A program made the position numbers and the translations under genes. 64,000 nucleotides of DNA from NCBI GenBank assembly GCA_003952965.2, contig CM025856.1, forward strand, positions 13,224,386 through 13,288,385. Direction: 5' to 3'. Below the pieces are notes generated by a model, which was not told the origin of the DNA, searched no databases, and worked only from the letters and a program-made list of their open reading frames with translations. The stretch comes from Morella rubra. Its lineage: Eukaryota; Streptophyta; Magnoliopsida; Fagales; Myricaceae. The number at the start of each line of letters is the position of its first letter. Within the stretch, counting starts at the first letter, position 1. Shown here one piece after another: positions 22,600 through 33,904 of this stretch.

Positions 22600-24016
22600 T
22601 TTGGTTTTCTATCTAACTTTCAGGTTAACAAGTATTGCAAAAACTTTCAACATCATGGACTGCAAAACTACGAGGAATTGCACACGCTCTTCCACAAGAC
22701 CTTTGCCTTTGGGGCCTTGGGGCAAGCCTCATCCCAGAAGGCACACATGAAAGGCAAAACTTCAAAGGCAAAATGTCAAACACCACAATGGCACTGTTCG
22801 TGTACACTGAGCAACAATTATTTTTCTATTTTTGTTATTTTTTTAAAAAAAACACAACAAATTACACACATCCCAAAATAACAACCATTAATTATTACCC
22901 TTCCAAAATTTTCAACATTTATCCAAACACACTTCAAAATTTTATCACTTTTTTACCAATTCCAAAACTACCTAAATTTTAACACCAACAACAAAATTTT
23001 AATAAAATTTTGACAAAATTTTGAAATCAAACGCCATGTAAATATGTTTCTTTTGTTAGTTTGTGCACGTGCAGGAAAAAAGGAAGCTTTCCGTACATAT
23101 CTGAGGGTAAGTCATTCACTGAGCTTGAAGTCTACATTGAGGTCCTAGGAAAGAAAGGTGGATATGTGTGTGGGTTGGGTCATGCAATGGTTTCTAAGAG
23201 GTTGCAGGAAGAATTGAAAAAAGTAATGAAGCGGTTAGACCCACCAAGATAGACTATTTGTTTCATTTCATATTTTATTTTAGTGCTTTTGGTTTTCCAA
23301 TATTAGGTGTAATAATAAATATTTAACGTTAAATTTGGTGCTTGTTAGTAAATTACTAATTTAATTTATGTTTTAATAATTTTTGGCTGAATTTTTTTCT
23401 ATTATAAATAATTTTAAAAATGCAAAATAAAAATCGTATCAACATTTAAGGAAATCGTTCGGACGAATATACAACTTGAACTTTCAATGATGTTTGAACT
23501 CATATACGTTTCCGTTCGAATGCATTTAGTGGATATCGAACGAAGTAATCTCTAACCGTTATTAGGTAGAAAGGACGATACTAAACTTGTTCTTTCAAAC
23601 GTTTATGATCAAACATCCAAATACTATTTGAATGTTATTTCGTAGAACGTTGCAACCATTAAGAAGGGTATCAGACATGTTTCCACTTACGTTGTAATGA
23701 TTATCAAAACGATTGTACGTTAAATGAATTATGGCTTTGAACGGGTTATCTTTATATCAAACAATCATAAATTTACCGTCTGATAACGATCAAACGTCTC
23801 ACTTAACGTTCAAAGTCCTCCGAACATTATGTTTTCTGACAGACATTCGATATTTGAACGGTTGTTTTATTTAGGGGCGGAAATATGTTCGTCTCGAAAG
23901 GGCACTTTTTGGGACAGACCAACATTTTCCGTTCAAAAAACCTTTTGTAACGGATTTGTTGGGACAGTTGGTGCGACAGACAAATCTCTCCAAAAAAAAA
24001 GAAATTTTTTGTAGTG
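22600..24016. mobile_element. CACTA-type relic beside the MLO gene, left
   Basis: The right end at 24,016 reads TTTTTTGTAGTG, the inverse of CACTACAAAAAA, the classic plant CACTA terminus. Inside it, 23,440-24,000 is rich in short 'gttcgaa', 'cgttca' and 'gaacg' words in both orientations, like CACTA subterminal repeats. A fragment of a Transposase_24-like protein lies at 23,061-23,252. The other terminus was not found, so the left boundary is only approximate. It sits about 200 bases downstream of the MLO stop codon. Confidence 0.6.
23061..23252 (+). pseudogene. CACTA TNPA-like C-terminal fragment
   Basis: 63 codons including SFTELEVYIEVLGKKGGYVC and GLGHAM. This parallels the YAQVIGPERHGRIRGVGLG segment of the TNPA-like gene at 42,100 in this same window, i.e. 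the end of the Transposase_24 region. It is followed by a short basic tail and a stop. A splice-acceptor-like 'gtgcacgtgcag' precedes it. The identification is by short motif only. Confidence 0.5.
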
Positions 24017-24217
24017 TGGTTTTACATATATCTTGTCAGCCAAATCTGGATTTTTATAACGTGTTTGAAAGTTGAGTTGTACAGAGCCAAAGAACGAATA
24101 TGTAGAGTTATGAGATGACCTAGCGGATACATAAATAATTTGCTGAACTTTGTCTGAAAGCCAGTGCTCCAGGCCTCTAAAGGGCAATTCCCTTGATCCA
24201 CCTGCCTTCATTCTTGA

Positions 24218-27014
24218 TTAATTTTGTGCTTTACTGATCTCCGAAAGTTCTATTCGAACCATATCAGACGAAACCATGGCATGGCTGTCATCAAGCTGAT
24301 CATCTTGGAGAATTTCTGGACTTTCTTCAACAATTTCTGTTTCGTTAGAACGATGAGTGTTCTCGTGAGCGAATGACAGAATCCGACGATGAGAAGACGA
24401 TTCCGGTGAGCCAATAGTCCTATTACTGCTTGATTCGTAATTAGACGAAGAGTCTCGACCAGATTGTGAAAAATCTTGCTGATTTTTCCTCCTGTCCCTC
24501 GTTTCTGCATACCATTGCTTTATAGCATGCACTGTTTGCTCTTCTAGCCCCGTGCTTTTGTATTGTGATCCCATCTGTGTACAACACAACAGCCCAATCT
24601 ACGTTCAAGCTAAAACCGTGCATACAAGTCTGCACACATAGAGACAGATCATGCGCCTGTACGTACCTGGGTTACAAGAGCATAGAGAGGAAGCGTAATA
24701 TAACTGCACAAGACTTGAACTGTCACCCTGGAGACAGCATTCAGAATAAGTACAAGCTTGCAGTAACCACGTTCAAGTAGCAAGATGTCAGTACATAGCT
24801 AATAAGCCTTGGATGGCTGTCATTACTCTCAAAACAATTGGTGTCAGGAGAGCACCACTCAAGTCTTTTATGACATTTGATATCGCATCCAGTAGACATG
24901 TTTTAAAAGTACTTGCAGGGAGCGAGATTGTGAAACTCTAACACAAAAAAACTAGGAAGAAGAAGAAATTAGATGAGCATTCACATACGCTAGGACCACC
25001 CGGATGATGATTATTGCTGTGCTTTCATGGTAGCAAGACTTTATCCCATACTGCCACTGGAAAGTAAAAGAAAGATGAACTAGTAAAGAAGTATATATAT
25101 ATATATATACACAACTACTTGAGTAGAGGGTGAAGAAACTTAGAAGGGACAAGAAAGCCATACGTACCGTGACCCAGACAAAGAAAGCGAGCTCAAATGC
25201 ATTCTGGAAGGAATTTGAATAAACATGGACATTCAGTTGAATGCATGCAGCACTTATTTTGAGTTCCAAAGACGTTGTTTAATTAGCTTTTGAAAGTAGG
25301 GAGGAGAATTATTTACCATAAACAAAACCAAATGCAAAAGGGACAAGACGAATTTTGGTTGGTTGAACCAGAAGTGATCGTCATTGGGTTGCACCACAGG
25401 GGATCCTTTGATTACACTGTTCTGACTTTGGAGTTGAAGCGCCATTGTTGCTACAATTACTTCCAGCTTGGTTCCAAGAACTAGCATTATCTACAAAGAC
25501 ATCAAAATGGGCCATTCAGAAAAACTGAAAAGAGTAGAAAGATAAATCTTACAATTAGGGTAATTAAGAAGCCAAGAAAAAAAATATTTGGGTAATTAAG
25601 AAACTCGATAATTAGTAGAGATTTGAATGTACATACAATTAATGGGAGAAATGATAACCAAAGGTACCCATGCCAACCTGTTTAAGTTGATAAATGACGT
25701 CATTAATAAATGAAGTTTAAATGGAGAGGGAACAGAAAATTGAGAAATTAATTACGGGGGAAACAAACAAATCTGATGAGGTAGGAAAACGGAGTTCTTC
25801 CTCACCGTGCACGTCGAGGAGAATGAAAATGACGACGATAAACCACATTATAGGGCTGTCCACGGTATCAAAATATGTAATTAAGATTTCAAAAAAATGA
25901 AAAAAAAAAATCATGTAATTGGGCAATATTAAAGATGATATGATATAGTGAAAATCGTTCATCAAATAACTTTCGTGAAGCACTTATTTGAAAAATGGTC
26001 ACTTCGGCCCATGGGCCATCTAGTGGAAACTGAGAAGGTAGGCCAGTTGGCGTCAATTGAAACCTCCAAACGTTTGCAGAGAATACTGTGGTATGGACTG
26101 CATGAGGCTTCATATCTCGGGATTGCAAACAGCAGTTTGCAGCCCAGGTAAAAACTATTTACTTTTTAATTACTCTGTACGTGTCTGGAGTTTGACTTTT
26201 TTTTAAATTGATCTTCAAGGTTTGATCCTGCCGTCAACTCGTTGGAAAATCATTACTTATTTTTTATTTTTTAAATATTTTTATTTTTATTTTATTGACA
26301 CGTGTCACATTGCGATTGAGCGAGATTTTTTAAAAATATAACTGTTAATTCTCACGTGTAAGCCGTTAGCTACATGTGTATTTTCGTCTAATGAATTGAC
26401 AGCAGGATCTATTTGGTAATGGGTCCTCACCCCAGGGATATTTTTAGGAAAAATCGAACCCTGAGGACCAATCTGGGAAAAGGTTAAACCCCAGAGACGT
26501 GCGGCCTAATTTAGCAAAAAAAAAAAAAAAATTAAAATCTCAATCAAATCATCTTATTCACCTTTTTTTTTTTTTTGGGCAAAAACTCCAATAAAAGTCA
26601 ACCTTCTGCAAATATAAAAATTCTTTCTCAACTCATTTTTTCTGCACTTTTTTTCACAAACTCTAATAAGCTCAATTTTCTACCAAATTTTTGAGGACAA
26701 ATAGAACTTTAAATATTATTTATCAATTCAAGAATTTAGATTTTTACCACCTTATATTTTCCCATCTGTGAGATGGGCCGGATCACGAATTGATCAGGTG
26801 ACAAAATCTGAACTATATAAGTCGATTCGGGATAGGAAGAAAGTTTTGATTGGAAAACAGAGAAACAGAGAATTTGGCAAACGCAGACAATAAATATAGT
26901 TCTTGTAGGAGTATAGATTCACAACCTGATGCCAACAACAGCTTTGAAATCATCCTCTAGCGATCTTTGTATGAATTTTTGGAAATTGAAGGCCTTATTT
27001 GTGGACAAATGGGC
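24218..27014 (-). CDS. MLO-like protein, C-terminal half (8 exons, open)
   Basis: Exons on the minus strand: 26,936-type start corrected to 26,926-27,014, then 25,806-25,855, 25,637-25,677, 25,317-25,490, 25,168-25,203, 24,989-25,056, 24,667-24,727 and 24,218-24,574. All introns are GT-AG and phases agree. Together they give 291 codons plus a stop. MLO hallmarks are [96 protein letters not shown], and a calmodulin-binding-like [14 protein letters not shown] in the cytosolic tail. MLO proteins are seven-helix plasma-membrane calcium-channel-like proteins, and some are powdery mildew susceptibility factors. The 5' exons (first helices and second loop) are missing: sequence before 27,014 does not encode them and the palindrome folds back there. 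Confidence 0.92.
26190..26520. mobile_element. Hairpin element in the MLO intron, left
   Basis: Lies in the intron between exons 26,926-27,014 and 25,806-25,855. It has partly self-complementary halves, with 'ttgatcttcaaggtttgatcctgccgtcaa' echoing 'ttgacagcaggatc' and 'cgaaccctgaggaccaat', and contains CACGTGTCA-type words in its middle. This resembles the 'accctgaggaccaa' non-autonomous elements common in plants. The copy on the other arm is at about 29,335-29,665. Confidence 0.45.
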
Positions 27015-28000
27015 CTGCAAAAATGAGACGGTTATTTGATCAGTAAAAAATCAGTGAAAGTAATCTGAATTAACCGAAATGTCGATTCAGACAAATTCAA
27101 AAAAAAAAAAAATTAAAAAATTAAAAAAATATTCAAAAAAAATAAATTTAAAATAAAATAGTTAAAATAAAGTTTCAATATTTTATTTTGAAAAACATTA
27201 CTTTTTATTTAAATATTATTGACTTAGGGGATATTTCGATTATTTTACATGTAATTTAATGATTATATTAAATAAAGGATGATGATTGATCGTTTTTAAA
27301 ATAGATAAGGCGTAATAAAACATTTTGTAACTTGACGTGGAAGGCTTATATATTTTTGTCCATAGATATAGGACGTACCATGATGTTCCCTTATAGAAAG
27401 TACTATGAAATTCTAAACATGATGCTGTGGACGTGTACATAATTATAACTAATAGACTAAGCAAGTAGCAAGCTACAAGGATGATCAGAAACTGACCGAG
27501 ATGAAACCATGGCGCATAATTTATTCTACCTTCATCAAGTCCGGCTGAAGATCTCTTGACAACATTAGGCGGCGCCACCGAACTACCATCATTTCTCCAC
27601 TTGTCTGTCTCCTTCTCGCCGGTTTTCCTCAGGATCTCTGTGCCACTCTGCGGCCTGCCTGGGCGGGGGCTGGCGGGTGGGCGAGGGGGGGTGCGGGCGC
27701 GGAGCCGTGGCGGAGGTCGGGGGGGGTGGCCGGGGTGCGGCATGCAGGGGGGTTGGTTGTGTTGGGGTGCCGCTGGAGGCTACTGCCCCTCTTAAGTTAC
27801 TTTTACTGACTTCCTCTCTTACAATCCCTCTCCCCACCGAGTAGAAAAATGACGGCACAGACAGATTATTCTTCCCCCACAAGCCAAAAGACAACCTCAC
27901 GTCAGAGCGTATAACAGTGTCAATTCTTCCAGGAAAACATAAATGGTAAAACAGATTTTTGACAGCAACCCGATCATAATGATAAGAAAATGATACTCAC
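27015..28000. other. Palindrome-2 centre, left side, no clear gene
   Basis: 27,015-27,511 is AT-rich and mirrored on the right. 27,512-27,835 is only on this side. 27,836-28,000 is mirrored again, less perfectly. Two minus frames (27,240-27,743 and 27,589-27,900) run through here but do not match MLO or any family I know. If MLO upstream exons existed they should lie here, and I do not find them. Confidence 0.5.
27640..27790. other. GC-rich, G-run-rich island in one arm only
   Basis: About 150 bases with many runs of four to seven G on the plus strand ('gggcgggggctggcgggtgg', 'gcgagggggggtgcgggcgc') in a neighbourhood that is mostly AT. The mirrored position in the right arm lacks this whole segment, being joined from 'cactcggtgg' to 'aaggtaga'. 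The sequence could form G-quadruplexes. Read on the minus strand it gives a Pro/Arg-rich peptide of no known family. Confidence 0.7.
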
Positions 28001-28132
28001 CGATCCAAAGACAGCACCGACTGTTCTGTTGTAAAGAGTATTGCTACCCTTCATGTCGTCGCCCGTCCGAACGTTGCTTTTCCTCTTGTAATATCTGAAC
28101 TCGATTAGAAATTCAAAAGAATAGTACTCCAT
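28001..28132 (-). CDS. Orphan putative first exon in the palindrome loop
   Basis: On the minus strand an ATG at 28,132 opens 44 codons (MEYYSFEFLIEFRYYKRK ... TVGAVFGS) ending exactly at TCG|GTGAGT, a strong splice donor. The exon fills most of the single-copy loop between the two arms. The donor is at the arm edge and is duplicated in the right arm. I do not recognise the peptide; it is not an MLO N-terminus. No convincing next exon in phase was found, so it may be coincidence. Confidence 0.25.
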
Positions 28133-28832
28133 GAGGTTTTAGTGAATGCTTTCAATAATCGATCGTGAGTTCATTTTCTTTCTTCTCGATCGATTGCTGT
28201 CAAAATCTTTTTACCATTTTGTTTTCCTGAAGAATTTACACATGTATAGCTCTGACGTAAGGTTGTCTTTTGCTTGTGGGGGCAGAAATGCTTCTTCCGT
28301 CAATTTTTCCACTCGGTGGCCAAGGTAGACTACCACACTCTGCGCCATGGTTTCATCTCGGTCAGTTTCTGATCATCCTTGTAGCTTGCTACTTGCTTAG
28401 TCTATTAGTTATAATTATGTACACGTCCACAGCATCATGTTTAGAATTTCATAGTACTTTCTATAAGGGAACATCATGGTACGTCCTATATCTATGGACA
28501 AAAATATATAAGCCTTCCACGTCAAGTTACAAAATGTTTTATTACGCCTTATCTATTTTAAAAACGATCAATCATCATCCTTTATTTAATATAATCATTA
28601 AATTACATGTAAAATAATCGAAATATCCCCTAAGTCAATATATTTAAATAAAAAGTAATGTTTTTCAAATAAAATATTGAAACTTTATTTTATTAATCTA
28701 TTATTTAAATTTTTTTTAATTTTTTTTAATTTTTTAATGTTTTTTTTTTTGAATTTGTCTGAATCGACATTTCGGTTAATTCAGATTACTTTCACTGATT
28801 TTACTGATCAAATAACCGTCTCATTTTGTCAG

Positions 28833-31625
28833 GCCCATTTGTCCACAAATAAGGCCTTCAATTTCCAAAAAATTCATACAAAGATCGCTAGAGGATGATT
28901 TCAAAGCTGTTGTTGGCATCAGGTTGTGAATCTATACTCCTACAAGAACTATATTTATTGTCTGCGTTTGCCAAATTCTCTGTTTCTCTGTTTTCCAATC
29001 AAAACTTTCTTCCTATCCCGAATCGACTTATATAGTTCAGATTTTGTCACCTGATCAATTCGTGATCCGGCCCATCTCACAGATGGGAAAATATAAGGTG
29101 GTAAAAATCTAAATTCTTGAATTGATAAATAATATTTAAAGTTCTATTTGTCCTCAAAAATTTGGTAGAAAATTGAGCTTATTAGAGTTTGTGAAAAAAA
29201 GTGCAGAAAAAATGAGTTGAGAAAGAATTTTTATATTTGCAGAAGGTTGACTTTTATTGGAGTTTTTGCCCACAAAAAAAAAAAAGGTGAATAAGATGAT
29301 TTGATTGAGATTTTAATTTTTTTTTTTTTTTTGCTAAATTAGGCCGCACGTCTCTGGGGTTTAACCTTTTCCAGATTGGTCCTCAGGTTCGATTTTTCCT
29401 AAAAATATCCCTGGGGTGAGGAACCATTACCAAATAGATCCTGCGTCAATTCATTAGACGAAAATACACATGTAGCTAACGGCTTACACGTGAGAATTAA
29501 CAGTTATATTTTTAAAAAATCTCGCTCAATCGCAATGTGACACGTGTCAATAAAATAAATAAAAATAAAAATATTTAAAAAATAAAAAATAAGTAATGAT
29601 TTTCCAACGAGTTGACGGCAGGATCAAACCTTGAAGATCAATTTAAAAAAAAGTCAAACTCCAGACACGTACAGAGTAATTAAAAAGTAAATAGTTTTTA
29701 CCTGGGCTGCAAACTGCTGTTTGCAATCCCGAGATATGAAGCCTCATGCAGTCCATACCACAGTATTCTCTGCAAACGTTTGGAGGTTTCAATTGACGCC
29801 AACTGGCCTACCTTCTCAGTTTCCACTAGATGGCCCATGGGCCGAAGTGACCATTTTTCAAATAAAGTGCTTCACGAAAGTTATTTGATGAACGATTTTC
29901 ACTATATCATATCATCTTTAATATTGCCCAATTACATGATTTTTTTTTTCATTTTTTTGAAATCTTAATTACATATTTTGATACCGTGGACAGCCCTATA
30001 ATGTGGTTTATCGTCGTCATTTCATTCTCCTCGACGTGCACGGTGAGGAAGAACTCCGTTTTCCTACCTCATCAGATTTGTTTGTTTCCCCCGTAATTAA
30101 TTTCTCAATTTTCTGTTCCCTCTCCATTTAAACTTCATTTATTAATGACGTCATTTATCAACTTAAACAGGTTGGCATGGGTACCTTTGGTTATCATTTC
30201 TCCCATTAATTGTATGTACATTCAAATCTCTACTAATTATCGAGTTTCTTAATTACCCAAATATTTTTTTTCTTGGCTTCTTAATTACCCTAATTGTAAG
30301 ATTTATCTTTCTACTCTTTTCAGTTTTTCTGAATGGCCCATTTTGATGTCTTTGTAGATAATGCTAGTTCTTGGAACCAAGCTGGAAGTAATTGTAGCAA
30401 CAATGGCGCTTCAACTCCAAAGTCAGAACAGTGTAATCAAAGGATCCCCTGTGGTGCAACCCAATGACGATCACTTCTGGTTCAACCAACCAAAATTCGT
30501 CTTGTCCCTTTTGCATTTGGTTTTGTTTATGGTAAATAATTCTCCTCCCTACTTTCAAAAGCTAATTAAACAACGTCTTTGGAACTCAAAATAAGTGCTG
30601 CATGCATTCAACTGAATGTCCATGTTTATTCAAATTCCTTCCAGAATGCATTTGAGCTCGCTTCTTTGTGTGGGTCACGGTACGTATGCTTCTTGTCCTT
30701 CTAAGTTTCTTCACCCTCTACTCAAGTAGTTGTGTATATATATATATATATATACTTCTTTACTAGTTCATCTTTCTTTTACTTTCCAGTGGCAGTATGG
30801 GATAAAGTCTTGCTACCATGAAAGCACAGCAATAATCATCATCCGGGTGGTCCTAGCGTATGTGAATGCTCATCTAATTTCTTCTTCTTCCTAGTTTTTT
30901 GTGTTAGAGTTTCACAATCTCGCTCCCTGCAAGTACTTTTAAAACATGTCTACTGGATGCGATATCAAATGTCATAAAACTTGAGTGGTGCTCTCCTGAC
31001 ACCAATTGTTTTGAGAGTAATGACAGCCATCTAAGGCTTATTAGCTATGTACTGACATCTTGCTACTTGAACGTGGTTACTGCAAGCTTGTACTTATTCT
31101 GAATGCTGTCTCCAGGGTGACAGTTCAAGTCTTGTGCAGTTATATTACGCTTCCTCTCTATGCTCTTGTAACCCAGGTACGTACAGGCGCATGATCTGTC
31201 TCTATGTGTGCAGACTTGTATGCACGGTTTTAGCTTGAACGTAGATTGGGCTGTTGTGTTGTACACAGATGGGATCACAATACAAAAGCACGGGGCTAGA
31301 AGAGCAAACAGTGCATGCTATAAAGCAATGGTATGCAGAAACGAGGGACAGGAGGAAAAATCAGCAAGATTTTTCACAATCTGGTCGAGACTCTTCGTCT
31401 AATTACGAATCAAGCAGTAATAGGACTATTGGCTCACCGGAATCGTCTTCTCATCGTCGGATTCTGTCATTCGCTCACGAGAACACTCATCGTTCTAACG
31501 AAACAGAAATTGTTGAAGAAAGTCCAGAAATTCTCCAAGATGATCAGCTTGATGACAGCCATGCCATGGTTTCGTCTGATATGGTTCGAATAGAACTTTC
31601 GGAGATCAGTAAAGCACAAAATTAA
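28833..31625 (+). pseudogene. MLO-like C-terminal half, inverted copy with three frameshifts
   Basis: The same eight exons on the plus strand: 28,833-28,922, 29,994-30,042, 30,171-30,211, 30,358-30,531, 30,645-30,679, 30,790-30,857, 31,116-31,176 and 31,269-31,625. Five exons are the same length as on the left and their main open frames read the same. Exon 1 has an extra A (A6 for A5), exon 2 lacks a T (TTT for TTTT), and exon 5 lacks a T (TT for TTT) with a C to G change beside it. As written it cannot encode the protein. All splice sites remain. The 5' half of MLO is missing here too. Confidence 0.9.
29335..29665. mobile_element. Hairpin element in the MLO intron, right
   Basis: Inverted copy of the element at 26,190-26,520, in the same intron. 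Small differences include 'ctggggtgaggaaccattacc' against the left 'ggtaatgggtcctcacccc'. Confidence 0.45.
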
Positions 31626-31826
31626 TCAAGAATGAAGGCAGGTGGATCAAGGGAATTGCCCTTTAGAGGCCTGGAGCACTGGCTTTCAGACAAAGTTCAG
31701 CAAATTATTTATGTATCCGCTAGGTCATCTCATAACTCTACATATTCGTTCTTTGGCTCTGTACAACTCAACTTTCAAACACGTTATAAAAATCCAGATT
31801 TGGCTGACAAGATATATGTAAAACCA

Positions 31827-33260
31827 CACTACAAAAAATTTCTTTTTTTTTGGAGAGATTTGTCTGTCGCACCAACTGTCCCAACAAATCCGTTACAAAA
31901 AGGTTTTTTGAACGGAAAATTGTGTCCATCCCAAAAAGTGCCCTTTCGAGACGAACATATTTCCGCCCCTAAATAAAACAACCGTTCAAATATCGAATGT
32001 CTGTCAGAAAACATAATGTTCGGAGGACTTTGAACGTTAAGTGAGACGTTTGATCGTTATCAGACGGTAAATTTATGATTGTTTGATATAAAGATAACCC
32101 GTTCAAAGCCATAATTCATTTAACGTACAATCGTTTTGATAATCATTACAACGTAAGTGGAAACATGTCTGATACCCTTCTTAATGGTTGCAACGTTCTA
32201 CGAAATAACATTCAAATAGTATTTGGATGTTTGATCATAAACGTTTGAAAGAACAAGTTTAGTATCGTCCTTTCTACCTAATAACGGTTAGAGATTACTT
32301 CGTTCGATATCCACTAAATGCATTCGAACGGAAACGTATATGAGTTCAAACATCATTGAAAGTTCAAGTTGTATATTCGTCCGAACGATTTCCTTAAATG
32401 TTGATACGATTTTTATTTTGCATTTTTAAAATTATTTATAATAGAAAAAAATTCAGCCAAAAATTATTAAAACATAAATTAAATTAGTAATTTACTAACA
32501 AGCACCAAATTTAACGTTAAATATTTATTATTACACCTAATATTGGAAAACACCAAAAGCACTAAAATAAAATATGAAATGAAACAAATAGTCTATCTTG
32601 GTGGGTCTAACCGCTTCATTACTTTTTTCAATTCTTCCTGCAACCTCTTAGAAACCATTGCATGACCCAACCCACACACATATCCACCTTTCTTTCCTAG
32701 GACCTCAATGTAGACTTCAAGCTCAGTGAATGACTTACCCTCAGATATGTACGGAAAGCTTCCTTTTTTCCTGCACGTGCACAAACTAACAAAAGAAAAT
32801 ATTTACATGGCGTTTGATTTCAAAATTTGTCAAAATTTGTATTAAAATTTTGTTGTTGGTGTTAAAAATTTAGGTAGTTTTGGAATTGGTAAAAAAGTGA
32901 AAAATTTTGAAGTGTGTTTGGATAAATGTTTGAAAATTTTGGAAGGGTAATAATAATGGTTGTTATTTTGGGATGTGTGTAAATTGTTGTGTTTTTTTTA
33001 AAAAAATAACAAAAATAGAAAAATAATTGTTGCTCAGTGTACACGAACAGTGCCATTGTGGTGTTTGACATTTTGCCTTTGAAGTTTTGCCTTTCATGTG
33101 TGCCTTCTGGGATGAGGCTTGCCCCAAGGCCCCAAAGGCAAAGGTCTTGTGGAAGAGCGTGTGCAATTCCTCGTAGTTTTGCAGTCCATGATGTTGAAAG
33201 TTTTTGCAATACTTGTTAACCTGAAAAGTTAGATAGAAAACCAAAGAACAACATTCGAGT
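31827..33260. mobile_element. CACTA-type relic, right arm
   Basis: Starts CACTACAAAAAATTTC at 31,827, the intact-looking CACTA terminus, about 200 bases past the MLO stop. Inside are the same inverted short words and, at 32,593-32,784 on the minus strand, the same 63-codon TNPA-like fragment as at 23,061-23,252. Small indels distinguish it from the left copy. The distal end is not identified. Confidence 0.6.
32593..32784 (-). pseudogene. CACTA TNPA-like C-terminal fragment, right
   Basis: Identical in translation to the plus-strand fragment at 23,061-23,252 (VYIEVLGKKGGYVCGLGHAM and a short basic tail). Same weak motif-based identification. Confidence 0.5.
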
Positions 33261-33904
33261 TAAGTAAGTATGTGGTCTGTTAACCCCCTAGAGTGTTTGT
33301 TTTGTATTGGAAAACATACATGTAAAATTACCTCATGAATTTTTGCCCACATGCATAGTCAGCATCGTCAGCATTGAGCACATATCAATAAAATCTAAAC
33401 TAACGACATTAGCTTGTAATATTTGATCCCTTCAATTTTCTCTCTCTCATATATACTGGCTAGTTAATTAAAATATGTTCTTCTGAGTTATATATATATA
33501 CATTACAACTTATAGACATGGAAAATACTACACAAAATATTCTTTCGTCTAAGAATCTCGAGATTCAGTGTGATTTGAACTGTGTAGGATTATTGAGAAA
33601 CTAATTAATATTTCTTTAGTTATTGAAATAATGGTATTTTTTTGTGTTTAATTAGCTTTTGGAGTCCTGCTAAGTGTGATCAGTTGTACAATATTATTTT
33701 AAACTTTTGGGTAACATGAAAGTAATTAAACTAACCCAATTGTCAGTAGAAACAACTATCGCAAGTACTGGGGCTGCCAAGAGTACCCAAAGTCGACAAG
33801 TGGTGGTAACTTACTTGTTCTACTAAACTGGGTTATGCTTCTGGCTTCCTTCCATTCTCAATTTGTTGCTTAATTTTCATTTTTTTCTTACTTCTTTCAC
33901 CTTT
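33261..33904. other. Non-coding, mirror of 21,946-22,590
   Basis: AT-rich DNA with no recognisable gene or repeat other than the palindrome itself. Confidence 0.5.

Larger units (their letters stand above)
17658..28000. repeat. Palindrome 2, left arm
   Basis: Reverse complement of 28,165-38,157. Mirror pairs are 18,512/37,307 and 20,928/34,916 (solo LTR), 21,498/34,350 (LTR start), 24,016/31,827 (CACTA end), 24,218/31,625 (MLO stop) and 27,995/28,170 (innermost GTGAGT). Most differences are one-base indels in runs, but larger ones exist. The segment about 27,515-27,830 is absent from the right arm. About 35 bases near 21,710 and 13 bases near 21,253 are present only on the right. Sequence near 21,380-21,450 differs by clustered substitutions. 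Confidence 0.92.

Noticed and set aside
22591..22982. 96- and 115-codon frames mirrored at 32,862-33,244
   Set aside because: They overlap each other, run into AT-rich DNA and change frame between the two arms. No motif was found.
27556..27900. Pro/Arg- and Gly-rich frames across the GC island
   Set aside because: Opposite-strand frames through the same G-run tract, present in one arm only and without known motifs. They look compositional.
28833..31625. Second functional MLO gene on the plus strand
   Set aside because: Exon lengths of 90, 49 and 35 bases in place of 89, 50 and 36 show three frameshifts, and the 5' half is absent.
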